The translations under genes and the position numbers were made by a program. Below, piece after piece: positions 17,037 through 25,634 of a DNA stretch of 64,000 nt. Origin of the DNA: Spongiimicrobium salis (GTDB taxonomy: Bacteria > Bacteroidota > Bacteroidia > Flavobacteriales > Flavobacteriaceae); assembly GCF_043678055.1 (NCBI RefSeq), contig NZ_JBHEQA010000001.1, forward strand, positions 1,364,001 through 1,428,000, in the 5' to 3' direction. The notes below the pieces were generated by a model. It had not been told where the DNA came from. It ran no database searches and saw only the letters and a program-made list of their open reading frames with translations. How positions within the stretch are numbered: position 1 is the first letter of the stretch; the number at the start of each line of letters is the position of its first letter.

Positions 17037-18158
17037 ATGGGGTTATTGATCCTTTTTGCCGTAGTATCTATATTTTTTTCCTTTTTATGCTCCATTCTTG
17101 AAGCAGTGCTTCTCAGTGTCACGCCCACTTTTATCAATCTTAAGAAAAAAGAGGGAAAAGCGTTCGCCACCGGACTGGAAGAATTAAAAAAAGATGTTGA
17201 CAAGCCACTCATCGCCATCCTTACATTAAATACCGTTGCCCATACCGTGGGGGCTATCTTAGTAGGGGTACAGGCCAAAGCGGCTTATGCAGAACTTTAT
17301 GGAAGTACTCCCATAACTATTCTAGGTATTGAATTTACGGAAGACCTTATGGTTGGTGTCGTATCTACCATTATGACCATATTAATTTTAGTAGCATCGG
17401 AGATCATCCCGAAAACCATTGGAGCTACCTATTGGAAACAATTGACAAAATTTACGACCACAACCTTAAATGGAATGGTTTGGGTGCTAAAATGGACCGG
17501 CCTATTGTGGCTACTGCAGTTGTTCACTAAATTGATTGGAAGTAAAAACCATCACGGTAGTGTATTGAGCAGGGAGGACTTTACGGCTATGGCCGATATT
17601 GCCCAAGAAGAAGGGGTCTTTCAGAAATCGGAATCGGATGTCATTAAAAATCTTCTCAAATTCGATGAAATCTTGGCCAAGGATATCATGACACCAAGAA
17701 CGGTGCTAAAAACCGCCTCGGAAGACGAAACGATACGTGCATTTTATGAAGCAAACCCCAAAATGCGACATTCGCGGATTCCCATTTTTGCCGAAAGTCA
17801 AGACAATATCACAGGTTTCGTGTTAAAAGATACCGTTCTGGAAGAAATCATCAATGAAAAAGGAGAACAACCTTTATCCAGTATTCGACGGGAAATTCTC
17901 ATTATTGAACGAAATACCCCTATTCCAAAGGTTTTTGAGACTTTCATTTCCAAAAGGGAACATATTGCCCTCGTGGTAGATGAGTATGGTTCGATCAGTG
18001 GCCTTGTTAGTATGGAAGATGTTATAGAGACCCTTTTGGGTCTGGAAATTATGGATGAAAGTGATCATGTTGCGGATTTACAGCAATTAGCACGTAAAAA
18101 TTGGGAAAACAGGGCCAAACGAAAAGGCCTATTGGACGAAAATTCAACAACCGATTGA
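17037..18158 (+). CDS. CNNM/hemolysin-C family membrane protein (DUF21-CBS)
   Basis: 373 residues. The N-terminal ~160 residues are a DUF21 transmembrane domain (MGLLILFAVVSIFFSFLCS; NTVAHTVGAILVGVQ; GVVSTIMTILILVASEIIPK). A pair of CBS domains follows at about 195-345 (DIMTPRTVLKT; ALVVDEYGSISGLVSMEDV). This is the architecture of CNNM/CorC-type proteins associated with Mg2+ and other cation movement. The C-terminal CorC_HlyC domain of longer members is missing, as in many short bacterial homologues. Only 3 bp separate it from the Ogt gene, so they are probably cotranscribed. Confidence 0.88.
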   Translation: MGLLILFAVVSIFFSFLCSILEAVLLSVTPTFINLKKKEGKAFATGLEELKKDVDKPLIAILTLNTVAHTVGAILVGVQAKAAYAELYGSTPITILGIEFTEDLMVGVVSTIMTILILVASEIIPKTIGATYWKQLTKFTTTTLNGMVWVLKWTGLLWLLQLFTKLIGSKNHHGSVLSREDFTAMADIAQEEGVFQKSESDVIKNLLKFDEILAKDIMTPRTVLKTASEDETIRAFYEANPKMRHSRIPIFAESQDNITGFVLKDTVLEEIINEKGEQPLSSIRREILIIERNTPIPKVFETFISKREHIALVVDEYGSISGLVSMEDVIETLLGLEIMDESDHVADLQQLARKNWENRAKRKGLLDENSTTD

Positions 18159-18161
18159 CCT

Positions 18162-18635
18162 ATGGAAATTGCCTTTGTACAAACGCCTTTGGGGATTGCT
18201 AAAATTGAGGGAAATGAAGATGGCCTAGCCGCTATTTCTATTTTGAGCAATGCCGATAAAGTCAGTGACATTATTCCTGAAGTACTGGAAGATGCTGCAT
18301 ATCAATTGGAAGAATATTTCAATGGTACGCGGAAAGAATTTAGCCTTTCCCTAAATCCACAAGGCACCGATTTTCAAAAAAAAGTATGGAATGCACTACA
18401 GGATATTCCGTTTGGGAAGACCTGTTCTTACCTAGATCTTTCCAAAAAATTGGGTGATGTAAAGGCCATACGGGCAGTGGCATCGGCCAATGGAAAAAAT
18501 CCCATGTGGATCGTAATTCCCTGTCATAGGGTTATTGGAAGCGACGGTTCCTTGGTAGGCTATGCCGGTGGATTACATCGGAAAAAATGGCTGTTGGACC
18601 ATGAGAGTCCGGTTACCCAACAATCTTTATTTTAA
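18162..18635 (+). CDS. ogt: Methylated-DNA--[protein]-cysteine S-methyltransferase
   Basis: Suicide DNA-repair protein that removes alkyl groups from O6-alkylguanine onto its own cysteine. The 157-residue protein has the hallmark VIPCHRVIGSDG with acceptor Cys121. It also shows the DNA-binding helix region TDFQKKVWNALQDIPFGKT and RAVASANGKNP with the Asn hinge. No Ada-type N-terminal domain is present, so it is the short Ogt form. It is translated 3 bp after the CNNM-like gene. Confidence 0.93.
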   Translation: MEIAFVQTPLGIAKIEGNEDGLAAISILSNADKVSDIIPEVLEDAAYQLEEYFNGTRKEFSLSLNPQGTDFQKKVWNALQDIPFGKTCSYLDLSKKLGDVKAIRAVASANGKNPMWIVIPCHRVIGSDGSLVGYAGGLHRKKWLLDHESPVTQQSLF

Positions 18636-18810
18636 ATGTCACAAACCAATAGGTCTGTGCTATTCCCATTTTCAACTTTTTTGGTGAGACCCATTACCGT
18701 TTATCGTTCTTTTAGCTTTTTAGAACTATAGGAATACATAATCCCATGTGTAACGCGCAGTATAAAACCAACTCTTCAGTCAGTTTTAACAAAAAAGTGG
18801 GTTTTACAAA

Positions 18811-18835
18811 AAAAGAAGGGCAATGCCCTTCTTTT
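18811..18835. terminator. Bidirectional intrinsic terminator
   Basis: Perfect hairpin with arms GAAGGGC (18815-18821) and GCCCTTC (18825-18831), a 3-nt loop, A-run before and T-run after. It serves ogt on the + strand and the lipoprotein gene on the - strand, which converge here. Confidence 0.85.
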
Positions 18836-18861
18836 ACATACTTTATTTTAGCTGTTTTCTA

Positions 18862-19692
18862 TTAATTACAACTTGCTGTACTCAATGGATTTTCATTGGA
18901 TACCGCATCGCCCAAAGTAAATGGTGTTTTGAATAATACAAACTTATCGATGGCATGTCCTGAAGATCTTGCGGAAATTTCCATGGTATATTCACCTGCA
19001 TTGTCAAAAGTTACATAAATGCGGTGCCCATCATGATCATTGGTCAAGGCATTCCATTTAAAATCCAAGTTGTCCCCACTACGGTATACTTTAAACCAGC
19101 CATCAGCAGAGGCGCCTTCTGGATTTGGCGTTTTTCCAGTACCCACGGGGAACACTATACTGTTACTACCATCTTTTTCTCCAAAAAAGTTATCTGCGTC
19201 CGGAAAACGCAACCAAGTGTCATTATGATCTGTTCCACTGTTTCCGGTCAAGATCGCTGTGCGCCATTCAAATTGATAGGTTCCCGGGTTGTTGATCTGA
19301 ATTTTAAAAGATACCAATCCATTTCCAGGCGTGTTCAAGGATTGTGCTCCTGTCCAGACCATATAGCCATCGCCAGAAAAATTATCTCCATTGGATTGTA
19401 ACTCCCAATCCCCACCAAAAACGGCATTCTCAAATTCAATATTCACCAAACCGTCCGATTCGTTAAAAATAGAATTTGCGGGCGTACAATTGGTGTCTCC
19501 ACCACCCTGATCATTTCCTCCATTACCTTCGTCTCCTGAAGTAGGGTCATTATCATTATTTGTTCCTTCTTCTGTTGGATTTAGGACATCCAGACCATCA
19601 TCGGATTCGTCATTGGAACAGGCAACATTAAAACACAAAAGGGCAGACAAGGCAACAGCCTTTAGGCCTAAGTTAATAGCATTTCTTTTCAT
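18862..19692 (-). CDS. Lipoprotein with carbohydrate-binding-like beta-sandwich
   Basis: 276 residues. A lipoprotein signal ends LCFNVACSNDES (Cys about residue 25), followed by a low-complexity Asn/Asp/Gly linker to about residue 70. The remainder looks like a single beta-sandwich of the kind seen in CBM6-like or glycosidase C-terminal modules: GYMVWTGAQSLNTPGNGLVS, GTYQFEWRTAIL, NDTWLRFPD, DGHRIYVTFDNAGEYTMEIS and DKFVLFK. The repeated Trp/Tyr residues fit sugar contact. It has no catalytic motif and stands alone, so ligand and role are open. The upstream region carries a TTCATCGA box shared with other genes here. Confidence 0.75.
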   Translation of the reverse strand: MKRNAINLGLKAVALSALLCFNVACSNDESDDGLDVLNPTEEGTNNDNDPTSGDEGNGGNDQGGGDTNCTPANSIFNESDGLVNIEFENAVFGGDWELQSNGDNFSGDGYMVWTGAQSLNTPGNGLVSFKIQINNPGTYQFEWRTAILTGNSGTDHNDTWLRFPDADNFFGEKDGSNSIVFPVGTGKTPNPEGASADGWFKVYRSGDNLDFKWNALTNDHDGHRIYVTFDNAGEYTMEISARSSGHAIDKFVLFKTPFTLGDAVSNENPLSTASCN

Positions 19693-19752
19693 TTTTACTG
19701 TAGGTTTAAATTAAATTGATAGATTTAAGGGTTTATCTAAAACGTTTATCAA

Positions 19753-19819
19753 ATGGTAATATTGAAAATTCTTACCATATTTCGATGAACTACATCCGCA
19801 ATCCCCATCAAAATGGACT
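19753..19819 (-). promoter_or_regulatory. Candidate control region of the beta-sandwich lipoprotein gene
   Basis: Three features lie upstream of the - strand gene. An inverted repeat ATGGTAA / TTACCAT occupies 19753-19759 and 19772-19778. The 13-mer TGTAGTTCATCGA (minus strand, 19782-19794) is identical to one starting the module at 25362-25374. A block at 19804-19819 (AGTCCATTTTGATGGG on the minus strand) nearly matches one at 23037-23053 before the subtilase gene. No clear TAnnTTTG box was found. Confidence 0.45.
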
Positions 19820-19976
19820 AGACTGCTGTTTTTGCTCCATAAGGGAGGATTGCATAATTTATGTATATTAGTAAATATTCTATGTTTGGGTTTACGACAA
19901 TTTGTGAGATTGTATTTTTAAGGTATATACGTCCATTTCATCAAGAATAGATCATATTAAATAAAGTGAGCTTGCC

Positions 19977-20690
19977 ATGTTACAAAAAATTGAGCTTGAG
20001 CATATCTTATTCCTAGATATAGAAACGGTACCTGAAAAAGCTTCATTCCAAGAATTGGATGAGGCGAAAAAGGAACTCTGGGATCAGAAGTCCCGTTATC
20101 AACGCAAAGAAGACTATACCCCCGAAGAATTTTATGATCGTGCTGGTATTTGGGCCGAGTTCGGCAAAATTGTTTGCATATCCGTGGGCTATTTTAAATG
20201 CTATGGAGACACTCGAAATTTAAGAATAACCACTTTCTTTGGGGAGGAAAAAAAATTGCTCCAGGATTTTAAAAATCTTTTGGATTCCTATTTTTCGCAC
20301 CCAAAGTACCTCTTATGTGCCCATAATGGGAAAGAATTTGACTTTCCGTATATCGCTAGACGAATGATTATTCAAGGTCTTGATCTTCCTTTTAAATTAA
20401 ATCTATTTGGAAAAAAGCCCTGGGAGATTCCGCATTTGGATACTATGGAATTATGGAAATTTGGGGATTATAAACATTATACTTCCTTAAAGTTGATGGC
20501 CAACATTCTTGGCATCCCTTCTCCCAAAGAGGACATTGACGGTAGCATGGTAAAAGATGTGTTTTATCTGGAAAAAGATATTGATCGCATCATACGCTAT
20601 TGCGAATTGGATGTTGTCACAACTGTACAAGTATTCTTGCGTTTGCGCAATGAATCCCTATTGGAAGCCGATGAAATTAAAAAGGTATGA
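19977..20690 (+). CDS. PolB-like 3'-5' exonuclease (RNase H fold)
   Basis: 237 residues, cytoplasmic. DEDD-type exonuclease motifs are in order: ExoI ILFLDIETVPE (about residue 12), ExoII LLCAHNGKEFDFPYIARRM (about 113), and ExoIII-like YCELDVVTTVQVFLRLRNE near the C-terminus. This matches the stand-alone family related to the proofreading domain of family B polymerases (predicted 3'-5' exonuclease, PF10108 type). It is a single gene, divergent from the lipoprotein gene and converging on the subtilase gene 35 bp downstream. Probable role in DNA or RNA processing; substrate not visible. Confidence 0.85.
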   Translation: MLQKIELEHILFLDIETVPEKASFQELDEAKKELWDQKSRYQRKEDYTPEEFYDRAGIWAEFGKIVCISVGYFKCYGDTRNLRITTFFGEEKKLLQDFKNLLDSYFSHPKYLLCAHNGKEFDFPYIARRMIIQGLDLPFKLNLFGKKPWEIPHLDTMELWKFGDYKHYTSLKLMANILGIPSPKEDIDGSMVKDVFYLEKDIDRIIRYCELDVVTTVQVFLRLRNESLLEADEIKKV

Positions 20691-20725
20691 TTGCCTCCCA
20701 AAAGGAGGTCTCCAATAACCTCTGG

Positions 20726-22933
20726 TTACTTCTTATAAAATTTCTTGGAGCTACTGCCATGATAATCCTGTATATTTAAAATGTACAATCCCGAAGATAA
20801 CTGATCAACAGCTATAGTTTTATTACGTACACTCCCTGATTTCACAATAAGTCCCGTAGTCGTAATAATGCTGTAGCGCGCGTCCGATGACAAATCTCCT
20901 TGCAATAGTATGTGATCTACGGCCGGATTGGGGAATACGGAAAATGTTACTTCCTTAGTAGATTCCAATACTGTATAATCTTCACTATTATCCAAGATAG
21001 TATCCTCTCCTAAAAAAGTAAATGTTTGTATAGCGGTATAGGCAGAGGCTACATTGGCAGTACAAGAAGTTTTTATCTTGTATTCATAGGTGGCACCAGG
21101 TTTCAAGCCTTCCAGAATAGCTGTATTTTCATTGGTATAAACCATATACCATTCAGTATTTTCTTTTTCTTTATAGGCCAATTCAAAAGAAGCCTCTGCT
21201 ACAGGTTCCCATTCCAAACTAAGCGTTTTTGCTGTGGATGCCGTCTTTTCAAGACCAGTAGGTACCGTTGTTTTACAGCTTACCAATGCCAATCCGGATA
21301 CGATTAAGGAAAAATCTTGTTTTTTTCCGCTCAAATTTCCCTTATGGGTAATCTCTATAGTATAGGTGCCATTTCCTTTATCGATTTTGATATTTTCAAA
21401 AGGATCAACCGAATTATCTCCTCTAGTAGCGGGATTAGCCGCTCTTGCGGGATTTAAGCGCCACGGATAAAATACTTGATCTCCTTGTCGTATTCTGATA
21501 TCCAAATCATTGATTAAGGCAGGAGTGATATCGTTCTCAATCCCTCTATTGATATATTCCCCTGCGGGATCCGTCCATGAAACAGAGGCCAGCAAGGGCT
21601 CTATTTCATTGGCTTCTACCGTAATCGTATACATTTCTCCTTCTTTCAGACTTTCCTCTATAAGCAACGTACTATAGGCTTCACGAGAAATAATTTCAGC
21701 GGCATTTTTTGCATTCATAACGCCCCAACCCATTTTATAATCTGGACCAACTTCATTAACATCATCAGCACTGTGCAATACCAAGCCCTTAAGCGTTGCT
21801 GCCTTCATATAGGTATTGTGAAGACGTTCGTAATACTGCTGTAACAAGAGCATAGCACCAGTAACTCCTGGTGTTGCCATAGATGTTCCCGTAGATGTCG
21901 CATAACTTTTATCATGTACGGCCGTGGTGGAAAAAATATTAGAGCCTGTACCAGCAATATCTGGCTTGATGCGTCCGTCATCTACAGGTCCAAAACTGCT
22001 ATAGCGGGCAACATTTCCTTGTATTAAAACCCCTTCCTTATTTATTTCCGTATCCGCAGCGGCAACAGTAATTCCATTTTTAGCTGCTGCAAAACCCAAA
22101 ATAAGATCAAATCCATCAGCAGCACTGCCATATACGGGAACTTCATTATGCATTAAGCGTTGTGCATTTCCAGCTGAAGTCACCATTAAATAATAAGGTG
22201 CATTGAACATAATATTGTCCCAATCCTGTGAGACTTTGATATAAGACCCAAAGTACCAATCTGGAACACGACCCGGGTGAATACCATAGGAATGATTAGA
22301 CAGTAACAGACCATTTTCCGCAGCTTGGGCCACCTCAATCTTATCTCTGGTCCAGTTGCTTGTGGTCATTTCTGCTTTATACGCCACTCCTTGGGATTTT
22401 TTATTTACCCCTGAAGCCACCAAAACTCCGGATACCAAGGTGGCATGGGGATCAATTTTAGTGGTATTATCCCCTATCCGAGCACGTTTGTCAAACTCCT
22501 GATGGGATATTCGGGCTACGCCTGCATCCCAAACACCAATTTTCATCCCTTCCCCATCAATTCCCAAATCCAAAAGCCCTCCAGAGTATAAGGTATTCGC
22601 CCTAGATACCAGGCGCACATCATCATTAAACGTCTGGTAATAAATGGGGCTGCCATCCGAACCTATCCCTTGCAGTTCAGTGAAACTTCCATTGGGTAAT
22701 TGCTCTTCCAGTTTCCATCCATTTTTCTGGGCCAAGTCGTTCACTGTAGTGGCATAGGTTTCAAATTCATCTTCCAGAAGTTGAGTAAAGGATCTTAATT
22801 CTGTATTTTGATAAGCAGCACTAATTTTTTCTGCTTGAAAAGTAGATTGTGCTTTGGCGAAAAAGGAGGTTAAAAATATCAACGAATAAGCGAGATTCGT
22901 CCATACCTTTGGGAAAGGCATTTTGTAGTCCAT
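20726..22933 (-). CDS. T9SS-secreted S8 (subtilisin-like) serine peptidase
   Basis: 735 residues with a Sec signal peptide (about 1-29, ending FAKAQS). The catalytic triad motifs are present: Asp in MKIGVWDAGVARISHQEF, His in DPHATLVSGVLVASG, oxyanion Asn in VTSAGNAQRL, and Ser in STGTSMATPGVTGAMLLL. After the protease domain comes a jelly-roll-like P segment, an FN3-like domain (TTVPTGLEKTASTAKTLSLE onward) and a C-terminal ~75-residue type A sorting domain (VFPNPAVDHILLQG ... SSGLYILNI). The protein is therefore expected to be exported by the type IX system and anchored or released. The promoter region carries a 21-bp direct repeat of a TTCATCGA box. Confidence 0.92.
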   Translation of the reverse strand: MDYKMPFPKVWTNLAYSLIFLTSFFAKAQSTFQAEKISAAYQNTELRSFTQLLEDEFETYATTVNDLAQKNGWKLEEQLPNGSFTELQGIGSDGSPIYYQTFNDDVRLVSRANTLYSGGLLDLGIDGEGMKIGVWDAGVARISHQEFDKRARIGDNTTKIDPHATLVSGVLVASGVNKKSQGVAYKAEMTTSNWTRDKIEVAQAAENGLLLSNHSYGIHPGRVPDWYFGSYIKVSQDWDNIMFNAPYYLMVTSAGNAQRLMHNEVPVYGSAADGFDLILGFAAAKNGITVAAADTEINKEGVLIQGNVARYSSFGPVDDGRIKPDIAGTGSNIFSTTAVHDKSYATSTGTSMATPGVTGAMLLLQQYYERLHNTYMKAATLKGLVLHSADDVNEVGPDYKMGWGVMNAKNAAEIISREAYSTLLIEESLKEGEMYTITVEANEIEPLLASVSWTDPAGEYINRGIENDITPALINDLDIRIRQGDQVFYPWRLNPARAANPATRGDNSVDPFENIKIDKGNGTYTIEITHKGNLSGKKQDFSLIVSGLALVSCKTTVPTGLEKTASTAKTLSLEWEPVAEASFELAYKEKENTEWYMVYTNENTAILEGLKPGATYEYKIKTSCTANVASAYTAIQTFTFLGEDTILDNSEDYTVLESTKEVTFSVFPNPAVDHILLQGDLSSDARYSIITTTGLIVKSGSVRNKTIAVDQLSSGLYILNIQDYHGSSSKKFYKK

Positions 22934-22958
22934 AACAATTTAAGTAAGATTTGGACTA

Positions 22959-23053
22959 CAAATATAAATAAAATCTAATTTTAATCGATAAAAAACATGA
23001 TTTATTCGATGAAATGCACTTTTTGATTCAGAAACCCGATTAAAATGGACTTA
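22959..23053 (-). promoter_or_regulatory. Subtilase promoter with 21-bp direct repeat
   Basis: On the minus strand a perfect -7 box TATATTTG lies at 22959-22966. No -33 TTG is at the right distance. Instead there are two 13-nt boxes, TTCATCGAATAAA (23003-23015) and TTTATCGATTAAA (22982-22994), 11 of 13 identical and exactly 21 bp apart. A further block at 23037-23053 (AGTCCATTTTAATCGGG) resembles one before the lipoprotein gene at 19804. The layout suits an activator binding two turns of helix apart. Confidence 0.6.
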
Positions 23054-23083
23054 CATTTTAATAATTTTCCTTTCTTTTTTGGC

Positions 23084-24031
23084 TCATTGATGAAATTTGA
23101 CTTGTATAAATACGGGAAAGTGATCACTATAGCCTCCCAAATACTTTCTGCCCGCAAAAGTCCTATAGGGTGCTCCCTTATACTTTCCTTTCCTTTCCAT
23201 TAGAAAGCCTTGGTCAAAAATATCTGCTTCGGTAAAACTATGGGTGTCTTTCTGAATATTGAAAAAATTATGGGAAATGATAATCTGATCAAACAGACTC
23301 CATTGTCTTCTATAACTGGCGCTGCCCCTATCCGGACTTAACATTTTTTCCATGGGGTTAAATAAGCGATCCCTTTCCAATAGTTTTTGGATACTTTCGG
23401 ATTTTGGATCATCGTTGAAGTCGCCCATTACAATATAATTGGGGTCGGCATACTGTTCTTCCAGGCGATCCATAAAACGTCCAATAGTCGCCGCGGCTTC
23501 AATGCGCTTATAGGCTGTTTCTTTATCTCCATCCCTACGCGATGGCCAATGGTTTACAAATATGTGTACTTCTTCTCCATTTAATCTTCCATGAACATAG
23601 AGGATATCCCTAGTATTGTCCCGTTCTCCATCCGGATTATTGACATAAAGTACAATAGGTTCAGAATCTAATACTTCAAAGTGTTCTTTGTTATAAATTA
23701 AAGCGGTATCAATACCTCGCTCGTCTGGAGAATCGTAATGCACAAAATCATAATTGCCCTTTCGCATGCCTTCCGTTTTTAAAAGATCTTCTAGAACGGT
23801 ATCATTTTCCACCTCGGCTACACCTACAAGCGATGGTAGTTTTTCGGTTTCTTTAAATCCTATTTCGGCAATAGTCTTTCCTAACTTCTGCAGTTTTTTA
23901 TGCAATCGTTTTTTTGACCATTTTTTAAAACCATCGGGCGTAAAATCATCATCCAAGGTATTGGGATCTTCCTCCACATCAAAGAGATTTTCCAGATTGT
24001 AAAAGGCTATAGTGTATTTTGTATTGCTCAC
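23084..24031 (-). CDS. Endonuclease/exonuclease/phosphatase family protein
   Basis: 315 residues without a clear signal peptide. EEP-fold motifs in order: YTIAFYNLENLFD (metal-binding Asn/Glu region), VGVAEVEND, HIFVNHWPSRR (catalytic His), YIVMGDFNDDP (Asp/Asn) and GGYSDHFPVFIQV (terminal Asp-His). These metal-dependent phosphodiesterases cut nucleic acids, phosphoinositides or other phosphodiesters, and sequence alone does not tell which. It is divergent from hflX with a 102-bp spacer. Confidence 0.88.
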   Translation of the reverse strand: MSNTKYTIAFYNLENLFDVEEDPNTLDDDFTPDGFKKWSKKRLHKKLQKLGKTIAEIGFKETEKLPSLVGVAEVENDTVLEDLLKTEGMRKGNYDFVHYDSPDERGIDTALIYNKEHFEVLDSEPIVLYVNNPDGERDNTRDILYVHGRLNGEEVHIFVNHWPSRRDGDKETAYKRIEAAATIGRFMDRLEEQYADPNYIVMGDFNDDPKSESIQKLLERDRLFNPMEKMLSPDRGSASYRRQWSLFDQIIISHNFFNIQKDTHSFTEADIFDQGFLMERKGKYKGAPYRTFAGRKYLGGYSDHFPVFIQVKFHQ

Positions 24032-24111
24032 TTTATTGCTTGAATTATAAAAAAATTGAATATTTCTGCTTTTGAAGCTAAAAATACGAAAATAGCTTGG
24101 CTACTATTATG

Positions 24112-24119
24112 TAGATTTG
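24112..24119 (+). promoter_or_regulatory. Candidate -7 box of hflX
   Basis: TAGATTTG matches TAnnTTTG and ends 14 nt before the ATG at 24134, implying a 5' leader of fewer than about ten nucleotides. No good -33 element was seen. Confidence 0.45.
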
Positions 24120-24133
24120 CACTTTAGCACATT

Positions 24134-25345
24134 ATGTTAGAGAAAAAAAAGATAGCATACGAAAAGGCTGTTCTTATTGGAGTCATCAATCGGGAGCAGA
24201 ACGAGGATAGGGTAAAGGAATATCTCGATGAACTGGAATTTCTTACGTTCACCGCAGGTGGTGAGGTGTCCAAACGTTTTATACAACGTATGGATATCCC
24301 CAATCCTAAAACCTATATTGGTAGTGGTAAAATGATGGAAGTGGAGGCGTATGTCAAGGAACACGAGATTGGCTCCGTGATTTTTGACGATGAACTCACT
24401 CCTGGGCAACAACGTAATATTGAAAAATTGTTGCGCTGTAAAATTCTAGATCGCACCAGTTTAATTTTAGACATTTTTGCCCAACGCGCACAAACCAGTT
24501 ATGCCCGCACTCAGGTAGAACTGGCCCAATATGAGTATCTCCTGCCCAGGCTTACCGGGCTATGGACCCACTTGGAACGACAAAAAGGAGGTATTGGAAT
24601 GCGTGGTCCCGGAGAGACCGAAATTGAAACAGACCGACGTATTGTACGCGATCGTATTTCCTTGCTAAAAAAGAAATTGTTAAAAATAGACCGGCAAATG
24701 GAAACCCAGCGCGGTAACCGCGGGGCATTGGTCAGAGTAGCTTTAGTAGGATATACCAATGTTGGAAAATCTACCTTAATGAATGTCGTCAGTAAAAGTG
24801 CCGTTTTCGCAGAAAACAAGCTCTTTGCTACTTTAGATACCACGGTTCGTAAGGTGGTCATTGGCAATCTCCCATTTCTACTCAGTGACACGGTTGGATT
24901 TATCCGTAAGCTACCCACGCAATTGGTAGAGAGTTTTAAAAGTACTTTAGATGAGGTTCGGGAGGCAGACTTATTATTGCACGTCGTGGATATTTCGCAT
25001 CCCAATTTTGAAGAGCATATTGATTCTGTCCACAAAATTATGGACGAAATTAATTGTGCCGATAAAAAGACGATTATGGTCTTTAATAAAATTGATCAAT
25101 ACCTTTATGAAACCATAGATGAGGACGATTTGGTCACGGAAAGAACCCAAAAACATTTTACGATTGAAGATTGGAAACAAACTTGGATGCAAAAGGTAGG
25201 AGATCGAGCCCTTTTTATCTCCGCACTCAATAAAGAAAATCTAGATAATTTTAGAAAAAGAGTTTATGATGAAGTACGTGATATTCATGTAACTCGCTTT
25301 CCTTATAACAATTTCTTGTACCCTGAGCACTTGGATGAGTACTAA
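24134..25345 (+). CDS. hflX: GTPase HflX
   Basis: 403 residues. The N-terminal HflX domain includes PKTYIGSGKMMEVEAYVKEH and IFDDELTPGQQRNIEKLL, followed by a helical linker (GGIGMRGPGETEIETDRR). The G domain has G1 VGYTNVGKSTLMN, G3 LSDTVGFIRKLP, G4 FNKID and G5-like FISALNK. HflX binds 50S subunits and rescues or splits stalled ribosomes under stress. It stands alone with a very short predicted leader. The stop at 25345 is followed within 20 bp by the first copy of the twin element. Confidence 0.95.
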   Translation: MLEKKKIAYEKAVLIGVINREQNEDRVKEYLDELEFLTFTAGGEVSKRFIQRMDIPNPKTYIGSGKMMEVEAYVKEHEIGSVIFDDELTPGQQRNIEKLLRCKILDRTSLILDIFAQRAQTSYARTQVELAQYEYLLPRLTGLWTHLERQKGGIGMRGPGETEIETDRRIVRDRISLLKKKLLKIDRQMETQRGNRGALVRVALVGYTNVGKSTLMNVVSKSAVFAENKLFATLDTTVRKVVIGNLPFLLSDTVGFIRKLPTQLVESFKSTLDEVREADLLLHVVDISHPNFEEHIDSVHKIMDEINCADKKTIMVFNKIDQYLYETIDEDDLVTERTQKHFTIEDWKQTWMQKVGDRALFISALNKENLDNFRKRVYDEVRDIHVTRFPYNNFLYPEHLDEY

Positions 25346-25364
25346 AAATGACGTAAAAAATGTA

Positions 25365-25463
25365 GTTCATCGATCAATTTGACCTGTTTGATTTTTTCAC
25401 ATCAAAATCTAAAGGCTTCACAACATATTTTTTATACAACTATAGACCTTGCCTATCTTTACA
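25365..25463 (+). promoter_or_regulatory. Twin element copy A: conserved promoter module
   Basis: Aligns without gaps to 28641-28739. Fully shared blocks are GTTCATCGATCAA (25365-25377), TTTTTTCACATCAAAAT (25392-25408), TTCACAACATATTTTTT (25417-25433) and a -7-like TATCTTTACA (25454-25463). Three TTCA-starting boxes lie at 25366, 25396 and 25417, that is 30 and 21 bp apart, close to whole helical turns. The last sits just upstream of the expected -35 region. No -33 TTG is well placed, so an activator is likely. Confidence 0.6.
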
Positions 25464-25467
25464 TTGT

Positions 25468-25617
25468 GATAACAAATAGTGTTTACCCCAAATAACACTA
25501 CGGACTATCTAAAGTGCTAGATTCCCCAAATCGGTACTTGACCAAAAAAAACCAACCTAAGTTTTACAATGTAACCTACTTTACTAAAAAGAAGCCCTCC
25601 GATCGGAGGGCTTTTTT
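25468..25617 (+). ncRNA. Putative small RNA, copy A
   Basis: About 150 nt from the expected start to the terminator. Hairpin 1 pairs TAGTGTT (25477-25483) with AACACTA (25494-25500) around a loop containing CCCC. Hairpin 2 pairs AAGTGC (25512-25517) with GTACTT (25534-25539, one G-U) and GATT with AATC around loop CCCCA (25524-25528). Conserved unpaired blocks follow: TTGACC, TTTTACAA (25562-25569) and AACCTACTT (25573-25581). The second copy at 28745-28910 keeps both hairpins with different stem bases. No credible reading frame is present. It could alternatively be an attenuated leader, but the strand's next gene is convergent. Not matched by me to a named RNA family. Confidence 0.55.
25592..25617. 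terminator. Intrinsic terminator of copy A, bidirectional
   Basis: Perfect 20-nt palindrome at 25593-25612 with arms AGCCCTCCGA and TCGGAGGGCT, followed by a T-run on the + strand. The minus strand also ends in a T-rich stretch, so it may stop both the putative RNA and the convergent coiled-coil gene. Confidence 0.88.
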
Positions 25618-25634
25618 AGTAGAGTACTACTTTC

